Assembly: GCF_009363715.1 (NCBI RefSeq)
Contig: NZ_CP045405.1
Location: 118,031-182,030 of the forward strand
Origin: Roseovarius sp. THAF9
Lineage (GTDB): Bacteria > Pseudomonadota > Alphaproteobacteria > Rhodobacterales > Rhodobacteraceae
Reading direction: 5' to 3'
Length of the DNA: 64,000 nucleotides
In this document: piece after piece, positions 1-9,556 of the stretch
How the letters are laid out: every line of letters starts with the position of its first letter
Numbering within the stretch: position 1 is the stretch's first letter
The notes under the pieces: generated by a model
What the model saw: the letters and a program-made list of their open reading frames with translations, nothing else
What the model was told of the DNA's origin: nothing
The model's database searches: none
Position numbers and translations under genes: made by a program

Positions 1-924
1 ATGCTAACTGCCGCCCTTCCGTTTCCAGACATCGGCCACGAAGTCTTTTCGATTGATATTTGGGGTTTTCACCTCGCGCTCCGATGGTACGCGCTCGCGT
101 ACATCGTCGGCATCGTAACAGGTTGGCGAATTTGCGTTCGGACCTTCGGGCGTCCTGCGCTCTGGTCGGATGCTGGGCCACCTATGAAACCCGCGCAGTT
201 GGATGAACTGCTCACGTGGATTATTCTCGGCGTCATCATCGGTGGGCGTCTTGGTTTTGTCCTGTTCTACGAGCCGCAATACTACCTGAAAAACCCTTTG
301 GAAATCCTGATGGTCTGGCAGGGCGGCATGTCCTTCCATGGTGGGTTTCTCGGGGTGACGGTCGCTGGGCTTGTCTTCTGTATCCGCCAGCGCGCGTCGT
401 TTCTTGGAACTGCGGACATCTTGGCTCTGGCCACGCCACCCGGGTTGTTACTCGGACGTCTCGCCAATTTCACCAATAACGAGCTCTGGGGACGGCCGAC
501 TGATGTTCCATGGGCGGTGATCTTCCCCGGAGAGGCCGCGCAAGCCTGCCCAGGCGTGGTGGGGCTATGTGCGCGGCACCCGTCGCAGCTTTACGAAGCG
601 TTGCTTGAAGGAGTGGTGCTGGGCATCCTTATGCTGGTTCTGGCATGGCGAAAGGGATGGCTGAAAAGGCCCGGTGCCCTGACAGGAGTGTTTCTTGCGG
701 GCTATGGCATGTCCAGGGCCTTAGTCGAGTTCTTCAGGCAGCCGGATTTGCAATTCGTGAGTGAGGATAACCCAATCGGACACGCCCTGCATTTCGGAAC
801 CTGGGGACTAACGATGGGGCAGGCGTTGTCGCTTCCAATGATCTTTGCCGGACTGGCATTGATCTGTTGGGCTTTTCGCATGCAACAGCGAGATCGCGAC
901 CAGAAGACAACCGAGACTGTGTAA
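1..924 (+). CDS. lgt: Prolipoprotein diacylglyceryl transferase
   Basis: Inner-membrane enzyme that transfers diacylglycerol from phosphatidylglycerol to the lipobox cysteine of prolipoproteins, the first step of lipoprotein maturation. The 307-residue protein is full length, begins at the first base of the window and is multi-helical. Family signatures are visible: the HGG motif at about residues 113-115, the Lgt signature [13 protein letters not shown] at 153-165 and [12 protein letters not shown] at 193-204. Nothing upstream is visible, so its promoter is unknown. It is isolated from lspA and lnt, which lie together near 46-48 kb, so the window as a whole carries the complete lipoprotein-processing set. 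Probably an extra copy beside the chromosomal one (inference). Confidence 0.95.
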   Translation: MLTAALPFPDIGHEVFSIDIWGFHLALRWYALAYIVGIVTGWRICVRTFGRPALWSDAGPPMKPAQLDELLTWIILGVIIGGRLGFVLFYEPQYYLKNPLEILMVWQGGMSFHGGFLGVTVAGLVFCIRQRASFLGTADILALATPPGLLLGRLANFTNNELWGRPTDVPWAVIFPGEAAQACPGVVGLCARHPSQLYEALLEGVVLGILMLVLAWRKGWLKRPGALTGVFLAGYGMSRALVEFFRQPDLQFVSEDNPIGHALHFGTWGLTMGQALSLPMIFAGLALICWAFRMQQRDRDQKTTETV

Positions 925-968
925 GTTTCGATCCGCTCGAACCTATGCAATGAAACGCTGCGCGCCGT

Positions 969-1405
969 TTATCCCAAAACGAGAATCAAGTCATCCGACA
1001 GCGAAAGGTCCGGAATGTGAAGGTTCTCTGGTGCGAGTCCCTTTCTGATGCGCCCGGCGGGGTCATAATGCGAGCCGTGGCAAGGGCAAAACCAACCTCC
1101 AAAATCGCCGGAGCCTTTTCCAAGCGGAACGCATCCCAAGTGAGTGCAAACGCCAATCATGATCAAATACTCTTCGCGGCCGGGAACTGCCCGGTGCTCA
1201 TCGGTCGCAGGCACGTCCCCGTCGAAGTTGGGGTTTCTTGCGATCGCATCAGGTAGGTCGGCGACACTTTCGGAACGTGCCGCAGAAATTTCCTCTTCAG
1301 TTCGATAGCGGATGAACACCGGTTTTCCCCGCTACTTGACAGTGAGTTGCGTGCCAGGTGTCAGCTCGGAAATATCCACGCGGATCCTGAGCAAAGCCCT
1401 GACCA
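969..1405 (-). pseudogene. petA: Rieske iron-sulfur subunit (petA) remnant, N-terminus lost, one in-frame stop
   Basis: The frame encodes the soluble C-terminal part of the cytochrome bc1 Rieske protein. Both cluster-binding boxes, CTHLGC and CPCHGSH, are intact and the natural C-terminus is present. The transmembrane anchor and twin-arginine leader are missing. The same frame continues upstream through a TAG at 1332-1334, where the family has Trp (VK-W-RGKP), to about 1405. There it changes abruptly into a YfcC-type transporter sequence. An internal start at 1319 could only give an anchorless 116-residue fragment, so a functional product is unlikely. The fusion point looks like a deletion junction. 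Confidence 0.8.
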
Positions 1406-2220
1406 CCGCGAAGGTGGCGAAGAACAGGACCAGCACCAGCTTCTGGGTTCCGGTCAGCTCCGGTTCGGTGAATTCGCCATCGTCAGCGCTTAAGAATATC
1501 CGGCGATGTGCATCGCGCTGCTTGGCGACCACCGAGTGGGATGGATCGGCCTTTACTTTAGCGGCGTAGCGCATCACGTAGGCGATGCATGTCAAGAGTC
1601 TGCCGGTCAGGATGACTAGCCGCAATGCCATACCCTGGGTAAGGGGTATCCCCGCCGCGTTTGATGCGATGACGGTTGTAAAAGGGGTGATCGTGGAGCC
1701 GAGGGTGCCGATGCCAGCTCCGATCAGGATGATGGCGACGCCGGTGACCGCATCAAACCCCGCGGCGACAACAACCGGGATCAGCAGTGCATAAAAGGCC
1801 GGTTTTTCCTATGCCATGCCGTAGGTCGTGCCGCCCAAGGCGAACAGCGACATCAGGATCGGTATCATCCAGATCTCGCGCCCTTTCATGCAGCCCATCG
1901 CCCGTCTGGATGCCAGTATCGATGGCTTTGGTGGCGTTGACTACGCCAAGAAACCCATCCAGCAGGAGCACAAACAGCGCTACATCAATTGCGTTCGCCG
2001 CATAACTGTCCGGGTCATAGAATCCTGCCACGGGAGCTAGCATGACTTCGACAAAGCCCTGCGGATTGGGATCGACGGTCTGGTAGGTTCCCGGCACGGC
2101 AACTTCACGCCCGACCTCTTCGTTCATCGCACGATCATATTGTCCTGCGGGGATGATCCAGGTCAGGCCTGCGACAATGATGATTAAGGAAAAAGGATCG
2201 TGTACGCGGTTGGAAACCAT
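1406..2220 (-). pseudogene. YfcC-family membrane transporter, broken and fused to the petA remnant
   Basis: Fragments of one protein are spread over two frames. The N-terminal part (2220 to about 1910) has YfcC-type sequence such as TWIIPAGQYDR and DGFLGVVNATKAIDTGIQ. An extra base near 1910 shifts the frame into RAMGCMKGREIWM. A TAG at 1809-1811 interrupts this second frame. The remainder runs to ELTGTQKLVLVLFFATFAV, about the middle of a normal YfcC protein, and then joins Rieske sequence near 1405. YfcC proteins are inner-membrane anion or amino-acid permeases. The gene is dead here through one frameshift, one stop and loss of its C-terminal half. The start at 2220 is itself uncertain. Confidence 0.75.
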
Positions 2221-2288
2221 GACGACACGCCATTACTGTGTGCTTCCCTATCGGTTGGATTGTCGTTCAGGGATCCACTACCGTCTTG

Positions 2289-2939
2289 TCATTGAGTTGC
2301 GTCATGTGCCTGCGTGAAGTTTGGCAAGAAGGCGGGAACTCGCGCGGCATACGCGTCGAACCTGTCTCCGAACGCGGCCCGGGTTTCCCGCTCCTCTGCG
2401 CGAGCAAGCCGCACGTACATCCAGAACAACGCCGGATACATCGCCAGTGTCAGCAATGTTGGCCACTGGACCAGAAAGCCGGTCAAAACGAGGATGAAAC
2501 CCACGTATTGCGGATGTCGGACACGCGCATAGGGACCACTGGTAGCCAGCGTGCCGTTCCGTTGGGCTTGGTAAAGCACTCGCCATGCGGCCGAGATCAT
2601 CCAGAACCCAAGTCCGATCAGAACGAAGCTTAGGATGTGGAAAGGGCCGAAATGCGGGTTGGCTTGCCAGCCGAAGAGCATTTCCGGAAGGTGGCCGGCA
2701 TCGTGCGAAAACCAGTCAATCCCTGGGTAAGTGCTCTGCAACCAACCGGACAGCAGATAAATCGTGAGAGGAAAGCCATACATTTCGGTGAACAGGGCCA
2801 CTAAAAATGCGCTGAAGGCTCCGAAACTACGCCAGTCTCGCGCCGTTTGCGGCTTGAAGAAGCTGAATGCAAACATGATGAAAATGGCGGCATTCAGCAG
2901 GGTAAAGAACCACAGCCCATAACCGGGATCGTGCATCAT
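2289..2939 (-). CDS. Isoprenylcysteine carboxyl methyltransferase-like membrane protein
   Basis: A 216-residue, multi-helix inner-membrane protein of the ICMT/PEMT-like methyltransferase superfamily. The diagnostic C-terminal segment GPYARVRHPQYVGFILVLTG (about 133-152) is followed by another helix and a basic/acidic RAEERETRAAFGD tail, the usual S-adenosylmethionine-binding layout. The ATG at 2939 overlaps the stop of the DUF2933 gene (ATGA), so the two are probably translationally coupled. It is the last gene of a minus-strand unit with CopA. No prenylated substrate is expected in bacteria; lipid or small-molecule methylation is possible, but the substrate cannot be read from the sequence. 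Confidence 0.8.
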   Translation of the reverse strand: MMHDPGYGLWFFTLLNAAIFIMFAFSFFKPQTARDWRSFGAFSAFLVALFTEMYGFPLTIYLLSGWLQSTYPGIDWFSHDAGHLPEMLFGWQANPHFGPFHILSFVLIGLGFWMISAAWRVLYQAQRNGTLATSGPYARVRHPQYVGFILVLTGFLVQWPTLLTLAMYPALFWMYVRLARAEERETRAAFGDRFDAYAARVPAFLPNFTQAHDATQ

Positions 2940-3169
2940 GACTTATCGCCTCCGCCATGACCCCCGTGCCCAGCATGCATGAAGAGATGCATCACGACGC
3001 ATCCGAGAAGAAGCAGCGCGAGAAACCCATTACCGCCAAAAATGTGGACGCGATGTTCGAATGCGAGGAGGAACGCACCAATCCCGAGAGCAATCAGAAG
3101 AAAGACGCCTGTGCGAGATTTCCAAAAGCCGTTTTCGTGATTGTCGTGATTATCATCATGCTCAGTCAT
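2936..3169 (-). CDS. DUF2933-type small membrane protein
   Basis: A 77-residue protein with a charged His/Asp-rich N-terminus (HDDNHDNHENG), two hydrophobic segments at about 21-38 and 44-60, and a His/Gly-rich tail (HLFMHAGHGGHGG). This matches the DUF2933 family, which often sits beside copper ATPases. Both ends could bind metal. It lies 51 nt after the CopA stop and overlaps the following methyltransferase by four bases, so it belongs to the CopA operon. Function unknown. Confidence 0.75.
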   Translation of the reverse strand: MTEHDDNHDNHENGFWKSRTGVFLLIALGIGAFLLAFEHRVHIFGGNGFLALLLLGCVVMHLFMHAGHGGHGGGDKS

Positions 3170-3220
3170 CTGCTTTGATCCTGTTACTGTTGAATGGAGA
3201 AATCGTCTGCCATTATTGGT

Positions 3221-5623
3221 TCAGAACTTCAGTCGCCGCAGCCGAAGAGCATTCAACACCACCGACAGCGAAGATGCGCTCATGGCGAAGGCGGCAAAAA
3301 TTGGGCCGATCAGGATACCAAAGAACGGATAGAGGATACCGGCTGCTATAGGCACACCCGACGCGTTGTAGATCAGCGCGAAGAACAGGTTCTGGCGGAT
3401 ATTGCGCATCGTGGCGTGGCTCAGTTTGCGGGCTCGCACGATGCCGTCGAGATTGCCCTTAACCAATGTGAACCCCGCGCTTTCGATGGCCACATCCGCT
3501 CCCGTGCCCATCGCGATGCCGACATCTGCCTGGGCAAGTGCGGGGGCGTCATTGACCCCATCGCCGGCCATGGCGACCTTTCGGCTCTGTTTTTGCAGCT
3601 CGCGGATAATATGCGCTTTGTCCTCGGGCAGTACATCAGCGCGAATCTCATCAATGCCGAGGCGGCTAGCGACGGCCTGCGCGGTGCGCTCGTTGTCGCC
3701 GGTCGCCATGATGATCCGAAATCCTTGTTCATGTAGCGCCTTGAGGGCCGCGGGAGTAGTTTCCTTGACCGGGTCAGCGACGCTGACCAATCCGGCAATC
3801 GTGCCATCCAGTACGATGAACATTACGGTCTCGCCTTCGTCGCGCCGCGCGTTGGCGGTGTCGACCAGCGCGCCGCTGTCCAGTCCCATGTCGTGGATCA
3901 GTGCTGCATTGCCAAGCGCAACCGACTTGCCGTCGACGCGGCCTTTGACGCCCTTGCCGGTCACCGCCTCGAAGTCCTCGGTCTTGGTGAAATCGACACC
4001 GCGCTCCTCTGCCCCGCGCACGATGGCCTCGGCCAACGGGTGTTCTGAGCCGCGCTCCAGCGATGCGGCCAAGCGCAAGACTTCGGCCTCGTCATGTCCT
4101 TCCTCGGTCAGCACCGCGACCAGTTTGGGCTTCCCTTCGGTCAGCGTACCAGTCTTGTCCACTATCAGCGTGTCGATCTTTTCAAACCGCTCCAGCGCTT
4201 CGGCGTTCTTGATCAGTACGCCCATCTGCGCACCTGTGCCCGTGGCGGTCATGATCGACATCGGCGTGGCAAGACCAAGCGCACAGGGACAGGCGATGAT
4301 CAGCACCGCCACAGCCGAGACGAGGCCATAGGCCATTGCGGGATCAGGCCCCCAGATCGACCAGACGATGAATGACACGATTGCGACGGCGATCACCGCT
4401 GGCACGAACATCCCCGCGACCTGATCGGCGTATTTCTGGATCGGCGCACGGCTGCGCTGTGCGTTGGCAACCATCTGCACGATCTGGGAAAGCATTGTAT
4501 CCGCCCCGATGCGCGTGGCCTCGATGACCAGGCTGCCGGTGCCGTTGATCGTGGCCCCGGTAACGGGTTCGCCCGCGACCTTCTCGACGGGGACGGGTTC
4601 TCCGGAAATCATCGACTCGTCCACCGAGGAGCGGCCTTCGACCACCACACCATCGACCGGAACCTTGTCGCCGGGGCGCACGCGAATGTGATCGCCCAGC
4701 TGCACCTGGTCCAGCTCGATTTCCTCTTCGGTGCCGTCAGGGCGGATCACGAGCGCTGTCTTGGCTGCCATGTCCAGCAAGGCCCGGATCGCCTTGCCGG
4801 TGCCTTCGCGGGCGCGCAATTCCATCACCTGGCCCAGCAGAACCAGCGTTACGATCACGGCGGCGGCCTCGAAATAGACGCCGACATTGCCGTTCTCATC
4901 GCGGAACCCGGTCGGGAAAATCTGCGGCGCGATGACCGCAACGATACTGAAGATATACGCCGCACCTACACCCATCGAAATCAGGCTGAACATGTTGAGA
5001 TTCATCGTCCGGAACGACTGATAGCCGCGCACAAAGAATGGCCAACCCGACCAAAGGATCACGGGCGTCGAGAGCGCCAACTCCAGCCAGAGCGAAGGGC
5101 GTTCGCCCAGTTGCTCCATGAAATATGTGAAACCTACGAAAGGACCCATCGCTAAAACGAGAACGGGCATTGTCAGCACGACACCAGCCCAGAATCGACG
5201 GGTAAAGTCGACCAGCTCGGGATTCGGACCATCATCCTCAAGGCTGACTGTTTCAGGCTCCAACCCCATGCCGCAGATCGGACAGGATCCGGGGCCAGGA
5301 TGGCGTACCTGCGCATGCATCGGGCACGTATAGACAGTGCCGTTGAAGCCCTCCGGCACGGTGTCATAGTCGCCGTTCTTCACCCCGACAGTTGCAGCGC
5401 CATGCGCATGGGCGTGCCCAGAATGGTCATGATGCCATTGCTGCCCAACGTCACCTTCGGGCACTAGGAACATGCCGCATTTGGGACATTTCCCTTCCTC
5501 GGCGCTACGCACTTCGGGGTGCATCGAGCAGGTATAGACCGTGCCGGTATAGCCGTCTGGTACCATGTCATAGCTCTCGTCACCCTCTCTTTGCCTGCCG
5601 CCCCGGCATTTCGTCACGTTCAT
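3221..5623 (-). CDS. copA: Copper-translocating P1B-type ATPase with two N-terminal heavy-metal-binding motifs
   Basis: ATP-driven Cu(I) exporter in the inner membrane, 800 residues. The start at 5623 is chosen because AGGAAAGGAAGCAGG directly precedes it; an upstream extension to 5707 lacks a ribosome site. The N-terminus has no CxxC HMA domain. It carries two short heavy-metal-binding modules instead: YTCSMHPEV...CPKCGM (about 30-58) and YTCPMHAQV...CPICGM (about 98-122), separated by a His-rich linker ([12 protein letters not shown]). The core has the CPC ion motif (about 444), DKTGT phosphorylation site (about 488), SEHP and [10 protein letters not shown] hinge (about 689). It is a close paralogue of the ATPase at 54.2-56.6 kb. 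Followed by DUF2933 and methyltransferase genes. Confidence 0.95.
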   Translation of the reverse strand: MNVTKCRGGRQREGDESYDMVPDGYTGTVYTCSMHPEVRSAEEGKCPKCGMFLVPEGDVGQQWHHDHSGHAHAHGAATVGVKNGDYDTVPEGFNGTVYTCPMHAQVRHPGPGSCPICGMGLEPETVSLEDDGPNPELVDFTRRFWAGVVLTMPVLVLAMGPFVGFTYFMEQLGERPSLWLELALSTPVILWSGWPFFVRGYQSFRTMNLNMFSLISMGVGAAYIFSIVAVIAPQIFPTGFRDENGNVGVYFEAAAVIVTLVLLGQVMELRAREGTGKAIRALLDMAAKTALVIRPDGTEEEIELDQVQLGDHIRVRPGDKVPVDGVVVEGRSSVDESMISGEPVPVEKVAGEPVTGATINGTGSLVIEATRIGADTMLSQIVQMVANAQRSRAPIQKYADQVAGMFVPAVIAVAIVSFIVWSIWGPDPAMAYGLVSAVAVLIIACPCALGLATPMSIMTATGTGAQMGVLIKNAEALERFEKIDTLIVDKTGTLTEGKPKLVAVLTEEGHDEAEVLRLAASLERGSEHPLAEAIVRGAEERGVDFTKTEDFEAVTGKGVKGRVDGKSVALGNAALIHDMGLDSGALVDTANARRDEGETVMFIVLDGTIAGLVSVADPVKETTPAALKALHEQGFRIIMATGDNERTAQAVASRLGIDEIRADVLPEDKAHIIRELQKQSRKVAMAGDGVNDAPALAQADVGIAMGTGADVAIESAGFTLVKGNLDGIVRARKLSHATMRNIRQNLFFALIYNASGVPIAAGILYPFFGILIGPIFAAFAMSASSLSVVLNALRLRRLKF

Positions 5624-5740
5624 CCTGCTTCCTTTCCTGTTCGCAATTGGCTCGTCACTATTGGATCGATGTAACCGACGCCCCCAACGCGCAGGGACGA
5701 TGGCCACAAGGTGGTTTTTGGGGGTACTCTTGTTGGTTTG

Positions 5741-6010
5741 TCATGCCTTCGCCTTGCGCGAAAAGAAGTTGAACGCCGGTACGAAAATCACGGCAATTTA
5801 CCAGCCATAGGCGAAGCTCTCGATCAGCCCCAGAAAGACGCTTGGCCAGCTGATCCAAGTCACGCCGGGCAGAAGTGGTAGCCAGGCCTGATACATGGTG
5901 GCGGTCGGGAATGTCAGGCCGGAGATAACGCACAGCACGAAGCTGATCGCCAGCAGAGTCCCAAGGGCCATCCCTAGGGGATAGATACGAACCGATTTAA
6001 AATCTGACAT
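5741..6010 (-). pseudogene. DUF5676-type small membrane protein with an in-frame stop
   Basis: The start at 6010 (MSDFKSVRIYPLG) is preceded by GAAGGAGA at good spacing. Two hydrophobic segments follow. The frame ends at a TAA (5798-5800) just after ESFAYGW, yet the same frame continues IAVIFVPAFNFFSRKAKA to a TGA at 5741, which is what DUF5676 proteins normally have at the C-terminus (a second helix and a basic end). A Tyr codon changed to TAA is the simplest reading. The shortened product of 70 residues would lose part of its last helix. It sits 118 nt upstream of copA and in the same direction. Confidence 0.6.
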
Positions 6011-6104
6011 GATTTCTCCTTCCAAACCTTTCAGAGCTGCCTCGTTGTGGCGATGACTGCACCCACAGCCGAAGGGCTGTCACGAAGCTTCCTGTATCGT
6101 TTTG

Positions 6105-6248
6105 TCACAATGTGCGCCCAAAAATGGCGTCCGATGTGTGATCTCGTTCGAGGACAACCGGGATAGCTACCGCGCGATTTCGCCATGAGTAGTACGAATG
6201 GACGAAAAGCAGGGCACAGGAACCCGCAAAAACGCTTATTATAATCAT
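6105..6248 (-). CDS. Tiny single-helix membrane ORF
   Basis: A 47-codon frame starting MIIISVFAGSCALLFVHSYY, with one N-terminal hydrophobic helix and a polar tail. AGAAAGG lies about 10 nt before the ATG. It lies between the Cys-rich gene and the DUF5676 gene, in the same direction. No family recognised; coding status rests only on the ribosome site, helix and context. Confidence 0.35.
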   Translation of the reverse strand: MIIISVFAGSCALLFVHSYYSWRNRAVAIPVVLERDHTSDAIFGRTL

Positions 6249-6331
6249 GGCTATGAAACCTTTCTCTTGACGTATGTTGAACAGCTACTGATCTGTCCTT
6301 CTCGCTAAGCGAGGCCGTGTCGCAACTGATC

Positions 6332-6490
6332 TCAATTTTTGCTGCAGCAGCATTTCCCCAACGGTGCAGCAGACGATCTGGCCTTGGGTTGGACTTCGGT
6401 AGCTGTGTTGACGGAACTGCCGCCACAGCACCCACCGGACTTTGCGGTTTTGGTTTGAGATTCATCGTTTTGGATGGATTTCTGAGCCAT
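6332..6490 (-). CDS. Small cysteine-rich putative metal-binding protein
   Basis: A 52-residue soluble protein beginning MAQKSIQNDESQTK. It carries two cysteine clusters: SGGCCGGSS at about residues 19-26 and GKCCCSKN at the very C-terminus. A strong ribosome site (GAAGGAGACC) precedes the ATG. Five cysteines in 52 residues with no hydrophobic segment suggest a cytoplasmic Cu(I) or soft-metal buffer, metallothionein-like in idea but not clearly homologous to known metallothioneins. It is the first recognisable gene of the minus-strand unit leading to CopA. No metal specificity can be read from the sequence. Confidence 0.65.
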   Translation of the reverse strand: MAQKSIQNDESQTKTAKSGGCCGGSSVNTATEVQPKARSSAAPLGKCCCSKN

Positions 6491-7262
6491 CTTGGTCTCC
6501 TTCAATCATGGTTTCATATTGGAGACGCCCACTACTACATTCCATTACAGGAAATTCGGTGAATTCCGCGACCCATCCGCCAGTCACGTCGCTCCGATCA
6601 ACAGCAACAAATCGGACTCGAGGCTATAGGGCGTAATGCCGAGATTTCGGGGTACGGGACCTTTTCCAATTCAGCCCGACTGATCGCACTGCTATCAGTG
6701 GCACGCGCAAAACCACTCGCCGAACTCTCCAACGCTGACCCACCGGCAGACCCCCAAATAGGTGGTGCACGTTCGAACCACGATTAACCCTTGACCGCCC
6801 TCCAGAGCCGATCTGTTCTGATCAATCGCTGTCAACTCCTAGTCGACGGTGGGGGGTCCTTCACGTCGTCAATCGGGTCAACGAGCTGATCCAAAACTGC
6901 CGCTCGCGCCTTAGCGATCATCGCGGGCTAACGCCGCTATATAAAGACAGGATCTCCCGCCCAGTCAAACGCGCTCCCGGGTCTTGTAGTAGCGTCCGTT
7001 AAATCGACGACACTAGTCGATTGGCTGATGATATCGGCCGAAGAATTCACGGAATTGATCAATGCCAGACGGCGGGGCCCGTTGCCACTACTCCGGTGGC
7101 GCCAGTGGCACAGTAGAGAAAGTCTCGCGAGCGTTTGCGTCTGGGACATCAATTGCCTGTTTTTAAATCGGACATCTTGCTCCCCGTCGCTTGCTGTTGG
7201 TCGAGTTCACGACGGCCATTAGCCGCAGCACTGTTCGTTTGGTTTTTGCTGCTATCAGGCCG
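6491..7262. other. Gene-free stretch
   Basis: No supported gene, RNA or repeat is seen on either strand. Open frames here are short, lack ribosome sites and do not resemble protein families. A TTGACC at about 6794 has no matching half-site. The promoter for the Cys-rich/CopA unit presumably lies near 6500-6600 but cannot be recognised. Confidence 0.4.
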
Positions 7263-7605
7263 CTACTTCCGTAGCTTTGAATTGTTGGTCTCATTTGAGA
7301 CAACAGGAGACGGTCTTTCGGTATCTAGCAGCAGAACCACGAGTTCGGTCGCCATATCGCGACGTAATCCGGCAAGGAGGTAGGCGCAGTCCTTGGGTCC
7401 GAGACCCAAAATTCTGGCCGCTTCAACCAGACTCTGGCCGTCACTTTCGATCCTCCGAAAGAGTTCTTGGGAAACCGGAGCATCGGCATGGTGCGAATGC
7501 GACGCGCAAGCGCAGCCTATCCGGTGAACGAGACTAAACAACTCCGTTGAGGAGGCGAGGCGCTCATGGATTGCCTGATCCGATATATTTTTTTCCGCTG
7601 ATCAT
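7263..7605 (-). CDS. Small His/Cys-containing protein downstream of the sigma factor, probable one-base frameshift near the start
   Basis: The open frame reads ISDQAIHERLASSTELFSL, then a metal-ligand-like RIGCACASHSHHADAP, then a helical segment (QSLVEAARILGLGPKDCAYL). No ATG lies in this frame. An ATG at 7605 (MISGK) joins it if one base is removed from a run of seven A (7588-7594 on the plus strand as T7), giving about 113 residues. Without the shift, only a TTG at 7541 is available. It follows the ECF sigma gene by 95 nt in the same direction, so it may be an accessory or anti-sigma-like partner. Family not recognised; function unknown. Confidence 0.45.
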
Positions 7606-7700
7606 TTTGGTGTCCCTGCCATGACGCCCGGACCTGGGCTTTCCCGTAAGTCGACGCTTCCTGGCGGAATCCATTACAAGCTGGGCCTATTCACCTAGCA

Positions 7701-8333
7701 TCAGTTCGATGCGTCCTTGGGAGCACAGTGGGTCTCATCTTCGGGGTTTTCGCAGCCGATCGGAGTGCAGTAGCAGTCATCCCAACCTGTCTTGCAGCAC
7801 TTGCCACATTGACCCGTCAGCGCATCGCGCAAGGCCGCGCGGGCACGATGCAGACGCACGCCAAGCGCGTTGCGGGTCAGGCCCATGTCGAAGGCGACCG
7901 CGGCACGGTCCTCCTCTCCGAAGTCGACCCGACGAATCAATTCTGCATCTGCTGCCCGCTGCGCCGGAACCAGACCATCCAGGCAACGGCAAAATTGCGC
8001 CATCTGTGCGGGGGCATCATCAGCCAATGCCTCGGGTTCGCTGCCATACGCTTCGGCGAGGCGCCCCCGGCGAGCCAACTTACGGAAATGATCGTTCATC
8101 GTCGATCGCAAGATGGCATAGAGCCAGGAATCCATTCGCTCCACGTCTCGCAGCTGGTCTTTGCGCGTCAGCACCCGAACGCAGAATTCCTGCAAAACAT
8201 CGTCCGCATCCGCCTTGTTGCCCAAACGGCGCACCAGAAATCCCAGAAAGGCTTGCCGACCCTCTGCAAGCGCGATCTCGGCCGGGTCGCGGTCGTGGGC
8301 AGGTTCCCGTGTTTTTGTGTCTGGCTCCGTCAT
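7701..8333 (-). CDS. ECF-type RNA polymerase sigma factor with cysteine-rich C-terminal tail
   Basis: A 210-residue group-IV sigma factor. Region 2 (LGNKADADDVLQEFCVRVLT, MDSWLYAILRSTMNDHFRK) and region 4 (AAVAFDMGLTRNALGVRLHRARAAL) are both present. After region 4 comes a tail with seven cysteines at residues 176, 179, 180, 187, 189, 194 and 203 (CGKCC, CYC). Copper-sensing ECF factors of the CorE type carry such a Cys-rich domain, so direct metal sensing without an anti-sigma factor is plausible (inference). No anti-sigma factor with a membrane helix is adjacent; the neighbour is a small His/Cys protein. Target promoters are not identifiable here. Confidence 0.85.
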   Translation of the reverse strand: MTEPDTKTREPAHDRDPAEIALAEGRQAFLGFLVRRLGNKADADDVLQEFCVRVLTRKDQLRDVERMDSWLYAILRSTMNDHFRKLARRGRLAEAYGSEPEALADDAPAQMAQFCRCLDGLVPAQRAADAELIRRVDFGEEDRAAVAFDMGLTRNALGVRLHRARAALRDALTGQCGKCCKTGWDDCYCTPIGCENPEDETHCAPKDASN

Positions 8334-8462
8334 ATCTCATCCCTCCATTTCATTTAGATGCGAGCAAATTGCATTAAGTTCAACATAACGTGGCACTCAA
8401 GTTCGTTCATCGAAGGTGACGGATGAACGACCGGTTCTCGGTTGTTTCGGAAGAATGCGTAT

Positions 8463-9353
8463 TCAAACCTCATTGAGTGTCCTTTCCTTTCCGCGCTGAA
8501 CCATCCCTATTCCCAAAAATATCATAACGATGCCTACAATTTGTAAGACAGAGAGTCACTCGCCATAGACAACGATACCCAAGGTCAGTCCAAAAACCGG
8601 AATGAGAAAACTGAAGGCAATGGCCCGATTCAATGGAACTGTTTCAAGCGCTGAGAACCACAGCCAATAGACAAGTGCCGATCCTGCCATCGCCAGGACG
8701 AGAAGCGACGCGATGAATGCGGGCGCCCAGTTAATTGTAGTTGGCTCCTCCATGGATATCGCCGCAATGACGAGTGGTACGCTACCTAACAGCATCTGCA
8801 CGCCCATTGCCGAAAGGGTGTCCACCTTTCCTGCAATGGATTTTATCAGGACGTTGCTAAGCATAACGCCAGCGGCTGCAAGAATGATTTACAGAACGCC
8901 TATAACATAACTCTCGTTTCCATCAGCCAGAAAATCGGGCAGAGCAATTAGCACGATCCCTGCAAATCCGGCAAACAAGCCTATGCTACCAATCAAGGAC
9001 AGCTTTTCCCCGAGCCAGAACGCCGCGAGGACAGCGGCCAGAAGAGGTTGCGTATTCGCTATTACTGTCGCAAAGCCCGGTGAGGCAAACTCTGCCGCAT
9101 GAAACATCCCAAGAAAGCCAAGACTCGTCGCACCGAAGCCAGCTCCCGCTAGCGTCAACCAAACCCGGTGCCCTCGCGGAAATGGTCGCCCTAACATCAG
9201 CGCCAAAACTGTAAGCACGCCGCCTGCGAGGAGCGCCCTCATGGCGGCAAAAGTGAGATGAGGCGAGTATTTGAGCCCGACCACGATGACCGGAAAGCAC
9301 AAGACCCAGAGCACCATCGCAAGCACAACCTTCAGGGCCGCTACTGGTGTCAT
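8463..9353 (-). pseudogene. EamA/DMT-family transporter with two in-frame stops
   Basis: A ten-helix drug/metabolite-type exporter frame can be read continuously from the ATG at 9353, which AAAGGACTGCC precedes, to a TGA at 8463. A TAA at 8889-8891 (VIGVL-stop-IILAAAGVML) and a TGA at 8556-8558 (VVYGE-stop-LSVLQIVG, where Trp is normal) interrupt it. Both EamA repeats are recognisable, including WLGEKLSLIGSIGLFAGFAG and ALETVPLNRAIAFSFLIPVF. The reading frame is kept on both sides of each stop, so the damage is point mutation and looks recent. Substrate unknown. Confidence 0.75.
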
Positions 9354-9432
9354 AGGCAGTCCTTTCATCGAACCGGCTCACGTTCATCCTGTCTAGGATC
9401 GACAGGATCAAGCGTCAGATACCGAGGGAATC

Positions 9433-9481
9433 TGTCACCAAATGTAACCAGGTCGGCTTTTGCGACAGACCGTTACACGAC
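9433..9481 (+). promoter_or_regulatory. Composite operator candidate upstream of EF-hand gene 1
   Basis: TGTCAC-CAAAT-GTAAC (9433-9448), then 12 nt, then TGCGACAG (9461-9468) and an overlapping GTTACAC. The box ends 88 nt before the EF-hand ATG at 9557. The same arrangement, with the same 88-nt distance, is found upstream of the second EF-hand gene at 11565. It is a candidate binding site for the response regulator at 11.7 kb. Confidence 0.5.
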
Positions 9482-9556
9482 AGCGCCCGGAGCCTGTTGC
9501 AAGACACGTCGCATTTGCCACTTTGGTCCTGCAACACGCCAAAATGGAGGCTTTCA

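Noticed and set aside
3402..4331. 309-codon open frame antisense to the first CopA
   Set aside because: It mirrors the third-position pattern of copA, has no family features and no ribosome site; the opposite strand is a clear ATPase.
6793..6825. TTGACC considered as another CueR box
   Set aside because: No TTCC/GGAA dyad in the following 19 nt and no gene at proper distance.
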